Shown here: positions 1-10,102 of the stretch, piece by piece
How positions within the stretch are numbered: the first letter of the stretch is position 1
How the letters are laid out: each line of letters starts with the position of its first letter
Assembly: GCA_034508935.3 (NCBI GenBank)
Contig: CM067444.1
Span: 19,621,201 to 19,685,200, forward strand
Direction of reading: 5' to 3'
Length of the DNA stretch: 64,000 nt
DNA from: Berghia stephanieae
Taxonomy: Eukaryota; Mollusca; Gastropoda; Nudibranchia; Aeolidiidae
The notes under the pieces: model-generated
Database searches by the model: none
What the model was told of the DNA's origin: nothing
The model's input: the letters and a program-made list of their open reading frames with translations, nothing else
Made by a program: the position numbers and the translations under genes

Positions 1-239
1 ATGTAAATTTTCACTCACATTTTTTGCCGAGACGACTCGTTTCTGTGTTTTTCCTTTAATTCACACTTCTTCAGTCGGCATAATCCATTCTGTCATGTCC
101 GTAGAAAACTCCAAACTCTTTTGGAGTTTGGAGTTTTCTACGGACATGACAGAATGGATTATGCCGACTGAAGAAGTGTGAATTAAAGGAACAACACAGA
201 AACGAGTCGTCTCGGCAAAAAATGTGAGTGAAAATTTAC

Positions 240-242
<3 letters not shown>
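1..242. repeat. Near-perfect long palindrome (foldback element)
   Basis: The arms at about 1-118 and 124-242 are reverse complements, separated by a loop of about 5 nt at 119-123. I see only a couple of mismatches, for example in the stretch TGTGTTTTTCC against its partner. The left arm begins at the window edge, so the true element may be longer. The right arm runs straight into a (TA)n tract. This is a MITE or foldback transposon, or an assembly inversion. The mismatches argue against a pure artefact. No protein is encoded. Confidence 0.85.

Positions 243-328
<86 letters not shown>
241..328. repeat. (TA)n microsatellite
   Basis: An almost pure TA dinucleotide run directly abuts the palindrome, so the palindrome may have inserted at TA-rich DNA or generated the run. 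Confidence 0.95.
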
Positions 329-331
<3 letters not shown>

Positions 332-414
332 TATTATAAATATAAATAAATATATAAATTGTAGAATATAAATACAAATCAAATTATTTAGTTACTTATT
401 TTTCTAACCTAATT

Positions 415-837
415 TTATTTCCACAGCATTAAATGCCCTTTGACAACATCTCTGACAACAAGACAAGAAGTATAGAAAAGTAACATTTTATTGAATGGAA
501 CTAATAGGACAGAAAACTCACGGTCGTCCAATCGAATACATGTCTGTCTCTGAGACAGTGATGAATAGCTTAGGTATGTGTCGAAGTCTCCACAGAAATC
601 ATTAAGGGAGGATTTGATCAGGGTGGATATACCAGTAAGGCACGTCTTGTTAAATGCATGTTTTTTAAAAAAAAATCCAATGAGAACCATGGGCCCGGTG
701 TTAATCCCGATTTCTGTAGCGTTAAACGGACAGAAGCTTGTCATAATAATATTAACTCTCTCCTTACCAATCCTTTTCAGTATTTTCCCAAAAAATGGCA
801 GGCTTACCCAGCAGAAAAATTGATTTTTTAAATTCAA
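415..837 (-). CDS. Unrecognised 140-codon open frame, possible exon
   Basis: This minus-strand frame of about 140 codons has ordinary, non-repetitive composition, unlike most frames in the window. It has hydrophobic stretches such as GPMVLIGFFF and several Cys residues. I recognise no family. No convincing splice sites or promoter were identified, and neighbouring sequence is repeats. It could be an exon, a transposon remnant or chance. There is too little evidence to assign a role. Confidence 0.2.
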   Translation of the reverse strand: MNLKNQFFCWVSLPFFGKILKRIGKERVNIIMTSFCPFNATEIGINTGPMVLIGFFFKKHAFNKTCLTGISTLIKSSLNDFCGDFDTYLSYSSLSQRQTCIRLDDREFSVLLVPFNKMLLFYTSCLVVRDVVKGHLMLWK

Positions 838-1119
838 ACAATCTCTCTACCAAGCAATTTTATGTTCTTATTAATTGAACAAAGAACATTGTGATGTACA
901 AAATAAATCTGAATAAGAAAAATGTATATTGTGTCGTAACAAATGTGACGATTTTGGTGTAGGTGGTAAGGAAAGGCTTAAGACGAGGGCAATTTCTATC
1001 GGTAGATGAAGGGGGAGCCCAAATAATAGTACATAACAGCCGTCTCTGAAATATTATACCGACCTTTCACGATACTATTATCTCTATGTTTATAGAGTTA
1101 CGTAAAATTACAAAAAATT

Positions 1120-1420
1120 GAGCTTTTATATAGTGCACTATCCAGTAAATGTGCTCAAACCCCTTTATAAGGGGTCCCTCCCTCTCCAACAGCAACATTT
1201 AACATTTAGGACAAGACAAGACGCCTGTAAGGCGATATTATAAATTTTTCGGACCGAGACAAAGCTGTTAACGGCCATGTAGTCATTTTACACCTGTGTA
1301 CGGTGAGAGAATGTGAATAAAGAGACTTTTCCAAGGACGCAACAATGCGCCGAGCGAGGCTCGAACCCAGGACCTTCCGATCCGAAAGCGAGTGTCATAC
1401 CACAAGACCACATAGCAGCA
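1120..1420 (-). mobile_element. SINE1 copy, near full length
   Basis: This is a member of the commonest repeat in the window. Read on the minus strand it has a tRNA-Pro-like head (TGGTCTAGTGGTATGA-type A box, then a GGTTCGAGCC B-box region), a middle part ending in a TGAGTACCTGGC-type motif, and a 3' tail of the form AAGCGCTTTGAGCAC followed by CTATATAAAAGCTC. The head is somewhat mutated. It is a non-autonomous retroposon moved by a LINE and is not a functional tRNA. Confidence 0.9.
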
Positions 1421-2160
1421 TAATGTAATAGAGCAGAAAAGTCGTAAGGTCACAGCTTCTACTTTTCCGGTTCCAACATTATTGGAAGTGTGTTTCCGAG
1501 GACTAGGTTATTACATATTAAACCATAACTATTTTTGTAGCAGTGTTTAGAGGCAGATTATTATGGTTACGGGCCGTAAAAGAGCGAGGATGGATGATCC
1601 TTCTTTCTTGACGACTAGCATATTATATTTAGACTAGAAATTATGATGTCATCAGTCTGAAGTCATAAGATCAACTATACAAGGTAAAGATCGGAAGAAG
1701 TTTTTTTTGAAATCACAGTTTTGTTCCCTATAATCTATAGAAAAGGCCAGTGTACGATATGGGGTGCTTTTGTACGACAAGAAATCATTGTGCTACTATG
1801 TGGTGCCTTTGTTTTCAAACGTAAGAGTCCCATTGTATGGCCTTAAAGTAGCATACAGTTATGAGCGATATATTAGGTGTAATATTTCTATGATCAAATA
1901 ATAGTCATCTACGTAACGCGTTGCACCAAAGCAATTTCTTTCACACAAATTATCTCAGAGTACGATATGGGGAGACTGGTGATATGGCGCAGTGCACTTG
2001 ACATGTAGATCTTGGGGTTCGAGTTCCAATCTCGGTGGCGAAAAGCTGAATACTTGAAAAAAAGCGCTTTTTATTCACACTTTCTCACCATTCTCACCAT
2101 TAGTCCTGACCGGAAAATTGTGATGGAGGTTTACATTTTATCATTATTTTTTTAAAATGA
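1421..2160. other. Unassigned AT-rich sequence with one tRNA-like patch
   Basis: No gene is supported. At about 1975-2040 (+) there is a tRNA-like patch with an A-box-like TGGCGCAGTGCACTTG and a B-box-like GGGGTTCGAGTTCC. It is probably the head of another old SINE. Confidence 0.4.
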
Positions 2161-2390
2161 AGGCAGCTTCGCTTAGCGGTACGGGCTTTGTTTAGTACCC
2201 AAAAGGAACCGAGTTCGACTACCCGCCTCGTTGTGTGGCCTTGAGCAAGTCAACTCGCCCTAGCTCCCTTTGCGGCGCTACACTGCGGTTGACGCCTGGG
2301 TTATTCCAGTCTTCCCTTGGAATAGACCCGAAAGACAAATTTCCCCTTGGGGATGAATAAAGGGAATTTTATTTTATTTATTTATCATCA
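2161..2390 (+). mobile_element. SINE3 copy
   Basis: This is a tRNA-derived SINE of a second type. The head has CTTAGCGGTACG (A box) and CGAGTTCGACTACC (B box). The central part contains GGCCTTGAGCAAGTC, and the 3' end is AATAAAGGGAATTTTATT running into T-rich sequence. The same unit occurs inverted at 3034-3260 and again at 33432-33635, which defines the family boundaries. Confidence 0.85.
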
Positions 2391-2470
2391 TGTCCTGTCC
2401 TCTGCAATGATTGTTGGTTTTTGGCTTAGGGACCCCTTGAAATAAAAACAAAAACACATCTATAAAAGTT

Positions 2471-2600
2471 TGACCAGAAAACTCACCCCTCATCTTGTCA
2501 AAAACTCCCAAACCGAGGACTTCATAAAGCCTCTCAAGTAACGTGGGTTCTATTGAGAAATGAAGGGAACTCAATTATTGCAACTGCATCATGGATGTTA
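2471..2600 (+). mobile_element. MITE-B fragment
   Basis: The sequence matches one end of the MITE-B family: GACCAGAAAACTC, then CTCATCTTGTCAAAAACTC, then GAGGACTTCATAAAG. The other inverted end is missing or too diverged to see. Confidence 0.6.
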
Positions 2601-3033
2601 CAAAGGGCTAGTCTAGAAAACTGCAAAAACCCAAAATGGTATCAAGTCATTGAAACGTCTTTAAAAAAATAGGGTTGGGATCCAAACTGTTCTGTACGGC
2701 CCATATTACACTTTTGCCAATGAGCTCAGAATAAGCACTGGCCAAAACATTATAAAAACTATTTTTTACAGATTGATATACGATTAACTTGCAAATATAA
2801 AAGAAATTTAAGGATTATTGTATCACCCGTTGACTCAAAGGATTATTTATAAAATATGATTGAGCATAATGATCGGTCATTTAATGTTAGAAATCGCCAT
2901 CTAGCCACCCTTTTGCCAGATTCATTTGCGCGCAACTACAGTCTCTATTTCCGGAACGATTTTGATCGTTAATGGTTCAAAAGATTCAGCTCTATCTACG
3001 GCAATTTCCACAATACAGTACTTTAATAATTGA
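2601..3033. other. Unassigned
   Basis: Ordinary AT-rich intergenic sequence. I see no gene, RNA or recognisable repeat. Confidence 0.4.
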
Positions 3034-3260
3034 AATTAAAAATTCCCTTTATTAATCCCATAGGGGAAATTTGTCTCTAGGGTCTCTTCCAAGGGAAGAC
3101 TGGAATAACCCAGGCGTCAGCCGCAGAGCAGCGCCGGAACTTGAGCTAAGACGAGGTGACTTGCTCAAGGCCACACAGCGCAGCGGCGGGTGATCGAACT
3201 CGGTACCTTTCGGGTGCGAAAAAGCAAAGATCGTACCGCTGAGCCACGCTGTCCCCCTAA
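3034..3260 (-). mobile_element. SINE3 copy, inverted
   Basis: The minus-strand head reads GTGGCTCAGCGGTACG with a CCGAGTTCGATCACC B box. It is followed by GGCCTTGAGCAAGTCACC and a tail with AATAAAGGGAATT. It lies about 650 bp from the plus-strand copy at 2161 in opposite orientation, so transcripts across both could form a long hairpin. Confidence 0.85.
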
Positions 3261-3559
3261 TACACAAGTACCTGTTCGTGATAGATTTAATTTCCACTAA
3301 TACATTGCGTTTTCTTCAATAGTTTAAAAAAAGTATAACTGAAATTGTAAGAAAATGTAAGAAGCAAAAAAAAAAAAAAGTCTATTTATTGAAACGACTG
3401 ACCGAATTTCGTCACAATCTCTCGGAGTGAAATCCAAACACTCATTCATTCATTTCCACTTTAAGGTCATCTATGTAAATACTTACCACGATCTCAATGT
3501 TGTCATAATAAATCGGAATACATGCTGGTATAAATAACAAATTCTTTGGACTCCATCAA

Positions 3560-3980
3560 ACGGATTTTCTATTCTGGTCAAATTGAAAAAAAAAAAAAAA
3601 GGAGAAAAGTATTCAAATATCGGTCGATGACCTCACTCAACAGTACCACCGACTATATCCGTAGTTTACCAGGGTTACTTTTACCCCATGCCTATTTATT
3701 ACATTTTTCTGAGACAAATTATAGGCGGAGTATCAAAGTTAATGTTTTTCGTTTATAGATGTTAGTGGTAGTTGAATAAAACTATCTATGTACGTGCTCG
3801 TTTTAATACATTTTTCCAATTTTGAAAAGTAGAAAAAATTGAGTGAGTTAAAATGATCATCAACTTGTCAAAAACTCTCAAAACTAAAACTTCATTGAAG
3901 TCCCAGGTTTCAGAAGTTTTGCAAAGTTGGAGGTTTATGTTAATTGGTCGATATTTGAAGTAAAACAGTTTCTGGCCAGA
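3560..3980. mobile_element. MITE-B, long form
   Basis: The inverted ends are TTCTATTCTGGTCAAATTG-type on the left and a TTTCTGGCCAGA end on the right. The inner part (about 3640-3850) is shared with the copy at 60988-61355, including CCCATGCCTATTTATTAC and CAAATTATAGGCGGAG. No transposase frame is present, so it is non-autonomous. Confidence 0.7.
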
Positions 3981-4276
3981 TTATGTGGTCTAGTGGTATG
4001 ACACTCGCTTTCGGATCGGAACGTCCTGGGTTCGAGCCTCGCTCGGTGCATAGTTGAGCCCTTGGAGAAGGCTCTTTACGCACATTCTCTTACCGTACTC
4101 AGGTGTAAAATGAGTACCTGGCCGTTAACAGCGTTGTCTCTGTCCAATAAAATTGCAATCTCACCTAGCAGGCGTCATGTCCCGTCCTAAATATTATATG
4201 TTGCTGTTGACCAGGGACAACTGGTAAAGCGCTTTGAGCACAGTAAGTGGATATTGCTCTATATAAAAGCTCATTT
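3980..4276 (+). mobile_element. SINE1 copy, near full length
   Basis: The tRNA-like head (ATGTGGTCTAGTGGTATGAC) through to the CTATATAAAAGCTCATTTT tail are all present. It abuts the right end of the MITE-B copy. Confidence 0.92.
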
Positions 4277-4405
4277 TATAAGAAAATAATGTGTTTTGCT
4301 TGTCAGAGTAGAGTAGAATAGTCAGAAGATGATTTTAGAGATCGAATCACTTGATCTTGATCTGCCATCTCTGTCGTTTACTCTGAACAAAAAATACAAA
4401 AAAAT

Positions 4406-4567
4406 TGGCCAGAAACTCGTTCTTCCAAATATCCATCGATTTAGATGACCCTCATCTTGTCAAACTATATCAAACCTAGGACTTCGTGAAGTGCCGAGTT
4501 TAAAAGTTTTTGACAATATGAAAGTTGCTTTAATCGATCGATATGTGTAGGACGAGTTTTCTGGCCA
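4406..4567. mobile_element. MITE-B, short form (hairpin of about 160 bp)
   Basis: Ends TGGCCAGAAACTCGT and ACGAGTTTTCTGGCCA are inverted repeats, and the pairing continues inward through CGATCGAT- and CTTGTCAAA-type sequence to the centre at CTTCGTGAAG. The element is therefore almost wholly palindromic. It lacks the 200-bp middle of the long form, which suggests an internally deleted derivative. Confidence 0.8.
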
Positions 4568-4780
4568 AAATCACGTGTTTTTTTTTTGGTTGTTTTTTCA
4601 GAGTACGGCAAATCAGAATTCTTCAGCATTCCATTTTATAACTGATGTGTCTGTCTACCCACGCTGAAAAACTCCTATTTAATTCATTCGATCTCTCTTT
4701 GCACATTTTTGGTTCATTAATATACTGTCAATGTTTACAGTTGACATGAGTAATGAATATTTCATATAATAATAGTGTAT

Positions 4781-4838
<58 letters not shown>

Positions 4839-4852
4839 TTCCCTCTCTCTCA
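4781..4852. repeat. (TC)n microsatellite
   Basis: A TC run with minor TTTC and CCC interruptions. Together with the run at 5153-5205 it flanks a SINE1 copy on both sides. Confidence 0.95.
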
Positions 4853-4866
4853 AAAATTAAAACAAA

Positions 4867-5150
4867 ATATCCACTAAATGTGCTCAAAGCGCTTTACAAG
4901 GGCTCCCTGGTCAACAGCAACATTTAACATGTAGGACGGGACATGACGCCTGTTAGGCAGTATTACAATTTTTCGGACAAAGACAACGCTTTTAACGGCC
5001 AGGTATTCATTTTACACCTGAGTACAGTGAGAGAATGCGAGTAAAGAGTCTTTACCATGGACTCAACTATGCGCCTAGCGCGAGACTCGAACCCAGGACC
5101 TTCCGATCTGAAAGCGAGTGTCATACCACTAGACCACATAGCCGCACATA
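4867..5150 (-). mobile_element. SINE1 copy inserted in a (TC)n tract
   Basis: This minus-strand SINE1 has all internal blocks but a shortened 3' tail. TC repeats lie on both sides, consistent with insertion into a pre-existing microsatellite. Confidence 0.88.
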
Positions 5151-5151
5151 G

Positions 5152-5152
<1 letters not shown>

Positions 5153-5205
<53 letters not shown>
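5153..5205. repeat. (TC)n microsatellite
   Basis: A pure TC run continuing the tract interrupted by the SINE1 at 4867-5150. Confidence 0.95.
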
Positions 5206-5207
<2 letters not shown>

Positions 5208-5312
5208 CTCCTCTCTATGTAGGCGTATTTCAAAGAATATTATAATGAACACCAATTCACTTTACTGGTGATGTGCTATGGAAATCTTAATCATTATAAT
5301 AAACGCCCTAAT

Positions 5313-5316
<4 letters not shown>

Positions 5317-5387
<71 letters not shown>

Positions 5388-5400
5388 TATAATAATAATA

Positions 5401-5446
<46 letters not shown>
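5317..5446. repeat. (AAT)n microsatellite, LINE tail
   Basis: A long AAT/ATT run directly adjoining the 3' end of the minus-strand LINE that starts at 5447. Trinucleotide tails are usual for CR1/L2/Rex1-type LINEs, so this is probably an expanded LINE tail. Confidence 0.9.
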
Positions 5447-5447
<1 letters not shown>

Positions 5448-5721
5448 TACTTTATTGCATCCCAAAAAGGAAATTTTTTGTACAGACGTGTTATAATTTA
5501 CAAATAAGATAAAAATACAATGGAAATAGGATGTATATATATAAAAAAGGAGCAGCTCTATAACCAGAGCTGCGCTTTATAATATGAATAATATCAACAC
5601 TGTAAAATAGTTAAAACTGTCACTATAAATTGACAATTGAAAAGATTGCAAAACAAATAAATGAATAAATTAATATTAATATTTTTAAAAAGTAAAAATG
5701 AGAAATAATTATATAAAATGA

Positions 5722-6024
5722 TTATTGCTTGTTGTTATAAAGCCTAATACTGGACGGCAGAAAATATTTTCGGTGTCTCTCTGTTTCCGTTGAAATAGGG
5801 AAAGGGCGACCACTTCTTTCTGACATAATAATTGATGGTCTTAGTGGATGATACTGGTCATTTAATATTTTAGTTATTTTATTTATACAAAATTTCTCGT
5901 ATAAAAGATCTACATCGTCAACATCATTTATATAGCGTTTAATGGATTTTTTAATATTTGAATTTATTTTGTTCCTTTCCACTGCTAAGCAATTGCCTCC
6001 CCAAGCTGTTCTACAAAATGACAA
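5722..6024 (-). pseudogene. LINE ORF2 C-terminal region
   Basis: About 100 codons resembling the RT-distal part of Rex1/CR1 ORF2, ending in RHRKYFLPSSIRLYNNKQ. The R..R.YFLPSSIRLYN type motif is the usual last element of these proteins. It is separated from the RT frame by about 90 bp and a frame change. Confidence 0.8.
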
Positions 6025-6114
6025 AACACTTTCGATTACTGCTCTATAAAATAATGTGCAGAGGGTTTTATCTATTCTAAACTGAGAGAGTTTTGATAAA
6101 AAATATGTACGTCT

Positions 6115-7305
6115 TCACATCTTATGCCTAATTATTTTCAAGTGTTCATCCCACTTGAGCCTGTCATCAATCGTTACACCAAGGTATTTGTAGTGAGGAA
6201 CTCGCTGTACGAATTGGTCCTTTAATTTTAACGGTTCTATCGGTTCCTTCACTCTCCTAAAGTCAATCACTAGCTCCTTTGTCTTGCTTATGTTAAGCTC
6301 TAGGTGGTGGGCATCACACCAAGACACAAATCTATCAATTTCTTGCCTATAAGCCACTTCGTTGCCATTTGTTATGAGGCCTTGAAGAGCGGTGTCATCT
6401 GCAAACTTTATTAAAGGTACACTCAGGTTTTGACTTCTACAGTCATTCGTGTATATTGTGAATAATACAGGGGACAATACACAACCTTGAGGAGCACCAG
6501 TATTTGTAGTTATACAGGAAGATTTGTTTTGTCCTAATTGAACATATTGTGCTCTCTCCGTAAGAAATTCGAGCACCCAAGCAATTATATACTTGTTTAA
6601 ATTCAGACTAGTCAATTTTTGAACAACCAACTGAGGTTGCATTGTATTGAACGCTGAAGAAAAATCTGCAAAAAGCAATCTGCAATAGCTCCTAGCGTGA
6701 TCTAGATGCCTGTAGATGTTGTTTGTAAACAGCAAAATGGCATCCTCTACGCCACGTCCTGGTTTGTAAGCAAATTGATGACTATCACTCAATGGCATAA
6801 ACTGATTCCTAATTTTAACAAGAACAAGTTTTTCTAAAGATTTCATGACTATTGAAGTCAGCGCAACAGGTCTGAGATCGTTCATTGTTTCAAGTTTTTC
6901 TTTTTTTGGAACAGGAATAATTTTTGAAGTTTTCCAAATTTCAGGGATCGAAACGCATTGGAGGGACCAGTTAAAAATATGTGTATAAATGGGGGAAAGC
7001 TGATGGGCACATTCTTTTAATAGTTTTCCTTTCAATCCATCCGGCCCAGCAGCCTTCCTCTCGTTCAGTTTCGAAAATACGAATCTCGTTTCCTCTTCAC
7101 TGACCTCAATAGTCATTTCATCTTCCAAAGCCCTGTCTAATTTATGTTTTTCATTTTCAATATCAAATTTGTTTGCTGTGTCGAAACGTGAATAAAATTT
7201 ATTTAAAGTTTCAATTTCGATATCTTCTGATATAATCGTGGGCTTTGGATTATAGTTAACAGCAGTTTTAAGCCCCCGCCACGTGTCCGTATATCTCCAG
7301 TGAAC
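6115..7305 (-). pseudogene. LINE reverse transcriptase (partial)
   Basis: The open frame covers RT fingers to thumb. NERKAAGPDGL is the motif near the N-terminus of the RT. LRPVALTSIVMKSLEK, LFADFSSAFN (first catalytic Asp), GAPQGCVLSPVLF and KFADDTAL (the catalytic FADD box) follow in order. WCDAHHLELNISKTKELVIDF and YLGVTIDDRLKWDEH end the domain. The frame is open upstream of the first ATG to about 7305, where homology stops. It would copy LINE RNA at the target site if intact. The N-terminal endonuclease is absent and the frame ends before the C-terminal part. Confidence 0.9.
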
Positions 7306-7360
7306 AATTACAGTATTTTACATGGAAATTATTGTATTAGCGTTAGGCCATAGCAAAACA

Positions 7361-7501
7361 GTAGACCAAGACACAAAACTCTGTGTAACCATAAACTTTT
7401 ATAGTCTGGATAATACAGATAAGTGAGAATTACTCATAAATGTGAATGGCAAAAAATCAATAACAAATACCGAGTAACGTCAACTTCGTTCTATCTATAG
7501 C
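7361..7501 (-). mobile_element. MITE-A fragment
   Basis: Diverged copy of the MITE-A family: ACACAAAACTCTGTGTAACC, ATTACTCATAAA and a terminal TCTATCTATA. The other end is not visible. Confidence 0.7.
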
Positions 7502-7796
7502 CGTATCAACTAAGCTATCGAGGAATAATTCATCAAAATGGTAAACAGATTTAGAATTCTGTTTCTTGTTTGACTTGGCATTTCTCTGGACCTTGACAGT
7601 GACAGAGGCAGTCGACGCAGCTTATGCTGTAAACATTAGATAATGCCACGATATGATTTGTTTGGTTGTTGATGGGATGGTATTTGTATTGCATTTACAT
7701 AATATCGTCACATAATTTGGCCAGGAAGGTGAAGGCCTTTGTAAGCGTGTTGGAACATTGCACAAATTACTACTAAAACTGGCTCAGAAATCATTG

Positions 7797-8210
7797 GTCC
7801 AAGATACTAAAAAAAATCCAAAAAAACATTTTTAAAAACCTAAACAAAACAAAACAACCAACAAGAAAACAAATACAAGGCAAACAAAATAAATAAATAA
7901 AATAACGCAAAAAAGAACAACCCCCCCCCCCTACAAATATCAAAAAGAAAGAAAGAAAAAGAAAACACAAAAAAAAAAACCACAAAAAAAAAAAAAAAAC
8001 AAAACAAAACAAACAAACAAAATACCCCAATAAAACCCCCAAAAAGCCTAAATATATATATAAAAAAAAAGCGAAACAAAAAACGAAAAAAAAAAACAAA
8101 CAAAATCAAAACAAAACAAAAAATCCCCCGCAAAATAAACAAACAAAAGAAAGCAATCCCCCCCCCCCCCCCCTCCAGAAACAAAATACAAAACAAAATA
8201 CAAAAACAAT
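7797..8210. repeat. Strand-asymmetric A/C-rich tract
   Basis: About 410 bp made almost only of A and C on the plus strand, with runs such as ACAAAACAAAAC and two C homopolymers (about 7920 and 8158). Apparent long frames here are low-complexity artefacts. The complement is G/T rich and could form G-rich structures. Confidence 0.85.
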
Positions 8211-8433
8211 CAGATCATGCGAAGGCACGGCTTAGTAGACTCTCTTCTGATGTAAGTTTTGTCTTGTTTCGGCTAAGTACATTTAAATTATCGAAAACAA
8301 CACTTATAATACCTAACAATGTCTCAAAGAACCAATATGTCGGGATGAACTGGTTGCGGGAAACTGAATTTTAGCCACAAATATAATATACTTTGTGTTA
8401 ATTTATAATCGCCATGGTTGACGTGAACTATTG

Positions 8434-8567
8434 TCAGGTCTGATAATCCAATTCATTATGGACTCATTAGTTGTAATGGAAATCTCAAAAAAAAAAATGA
8501 CGCAAAATATTGTCCATTACAACAATGTTAAACTAGGCCCATAAGTGGGTTCGGATGTCAGACCTGA
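8434..8567. mobile_element. MITE-E copy
   Basis: The ends TCAGGTCTGA and TCAGACCTGA are inverted repeats. Inside are TTGTAATGGA and its inverse TCCATTACAA. A second copy at 19386-19512 shares GACGCAAAATATTGTCCATTA-type sequence. Non-autonomous and about 134 bp. Confidence 0.75.
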
Positions 8568-8730
8568 TTATATGTACACGTCGGTCATGGTAGATCATAA
8601 ATACAATTTCTTACATTGCAACAAATCTCAAATTTAGTATTTAAAAAAATCATTTTTGGTTTAAATTCACTTTTCGGGGCCCTCCATCAATTCCGATTTA
8701 ATACCGCAATATTTAATACACGACTACATG

Positions 8731-9040
8731 TTAGGCTATATGGTCTTGTGGTCTGACACTCCTTTCGGATCAGAAAGTCCTGGGTTCGAGCCTCGCTCGG
8801 TGCATAGTTGAGTCCTTGGAAAAGGCTCTTTACTCATATTATTCCCTCTCACCGTACTCATGTGAAAACTGAATACCTGACTGTTAAGAGCGTTGTCTCT
8901 GTCGAAAAAAAAATTGTAACATCGCCTAACAGGCTCCATGTCTTGTTCTACATGTTACGAGTTGCTGTTGGTCAGAGACCCTCTGTAACGCGCTTTGAGC
9001 ACTTTTAGTGGATATTGCCCTATTTAAAAGCTCACGTTTA
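8731..9040 (+). mobile_element. SINE1 copy, diverged
   Basis: All SINE1 blocks are present but more mutated than most copies, for example TCTGACACTCCTTTCGG in the head and CTATTTAAAAGCTCACG in the tail. Confidence 0.88.
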
Positions 9041-9157
9041 CAGTCCACCTCACTTTAATGCTATTTTCGATTCTAATTCCTGTGGGACGTTTTAACATCA
9101 TTGACCCAACCTCCTTCCCAAGAAAGGCTAAAAGTATTTAGATACGTTGAGATCCTT

Positions 9158-9455
9158 GTGCGGCTATGTGTCTTGTGGTATGACACTCGCTTTCGGATCG
9201 GAAGGTCCAGGATTCGAGCCTGGCCTAGTTGAGTCCTTGAAGAAGGCTCTTTACTCACATTCTCTCACCGCACTCAGGTGTAAAATGAGTACATGGCCGT
9301 TAACAGCGTTGTCTCTGTCCGAAAAAAATGATAACATCGCATAACAGGCGTCATGTCCCGTCCTAAATGTTAATGTTGCTGTTGGCCAGGGACCCCATGC
9401 AAAGCGTTTTGAGCACATTTAGTGGATATTGCTCTATAGAAACGCTCAATTCTTT
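9158..9455 (+). mobile_element. SINE1 copy
   Basis: Head GCGGCTATGTGTCTTGTGGTATGAC, B box region GATTCGAGCC, tail TTGCTCTATAGAAACGCTC. It belongs to the duplicated block. Confidence 0.9.
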
Positions 9456-9683
9456 TTTTTTAACGCTTTCCTCGTTTTATTGAGATATCTACTGGGGTTA
9501 AACTCTATAAAATTAGAGTAAATAAAACGAAAGAAATAAAACGTACGTATCTGGATAGAAAACGACCATGATTTATTTTTGTTATCATTCCTCTTTTATC
9601 GTTCAATCACATCGCCAGGAAAGACAAGACCATCTGAAAAAACATTACATACGCACTAGGCGGTTATACTTATTTTATGATAA

Positions 9684-9982
9684 TAGGCTTCAACAGTCAT
9701 GACGTCATTTCCCTCGTAATGACGCATAGTAACTTAGTAACTGGCTCTAAACTATCGGAACAATGGCGGACGCCCTTATGAAATATTTCTCCGACGAGCA
9801 TAAAAGTATATCCAGAGGAGAAAAATATTATAAATATGATCAAGTTTTGACTCTTATACATTCTGATCACATGACATATGAAAAGTTCTAGCCAGCACGA
9901 AGAATAAAAAGTACAAATTTTTGTTTGTTTAGAACCACGCTGCTCGTTGCTGGGCGACGTGACATCAGACTATTGAATCCAA
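9684..9982 (+). mobile_element. Element C copy with small ORF
   Basis: An element of about 300 bp with imperfect terminal inverted repeats: AGGCTTCAACAGTCATGACG on the left, and GACATCAGACTATTGAATCC on the right. Inside, an ATG at 9763 starts MADALMKYFSDEHKSISRGE and runs 41 codons to a stop. The same ATG context (CAATGGCGGACGCC) is kept in all copies. The function is unknown. It could be a DNA transposon remnant carrying the first exon of a captured or transposase gene. Confidence 0.75.
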
Positions 9983-10102
9983 TTCCCGTGGCACGTTTTA
10001 ACATCATCGACCCAACCTCCTTCCCAAGAAGGCTAAAAGTATTTAGATATGTTGAGATCCTAATGATTTCCTCGTTTTATTGAGATATCTGCTGGGGTTA
10101 TG

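Larger units (their letters stand above)
5447..7305 (-). mobile_element. Rex1/CR1-like LINE, 5' truncated
   Basis: A non-LTR retrotransposon remnant. It carries a reverse transcriptase domain (6115-7305), a C-terminal segment (5722-6024), a 3' untranslated region with GCAATAAAGTATATT near 5445-5470 and an ATT tail. No endonuclease is present, so the copy is 5' truncated near 7305, as is normal for target-primed LINE insertions. The reading frame is broken between the two coding pieces. The clade call rests on motif style (FADFSSAFNTMQP, GAPQGCVLSPVLFTIYTNDC, KFADDTALQGLI) and would need a tree. Confidence 0.88.

Noticed and set aside
7791-8196. Phe-rich membrane protein on the minus strand
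   Set aside because: It arises from the A/C-only tract and appears in two overlapping frames.
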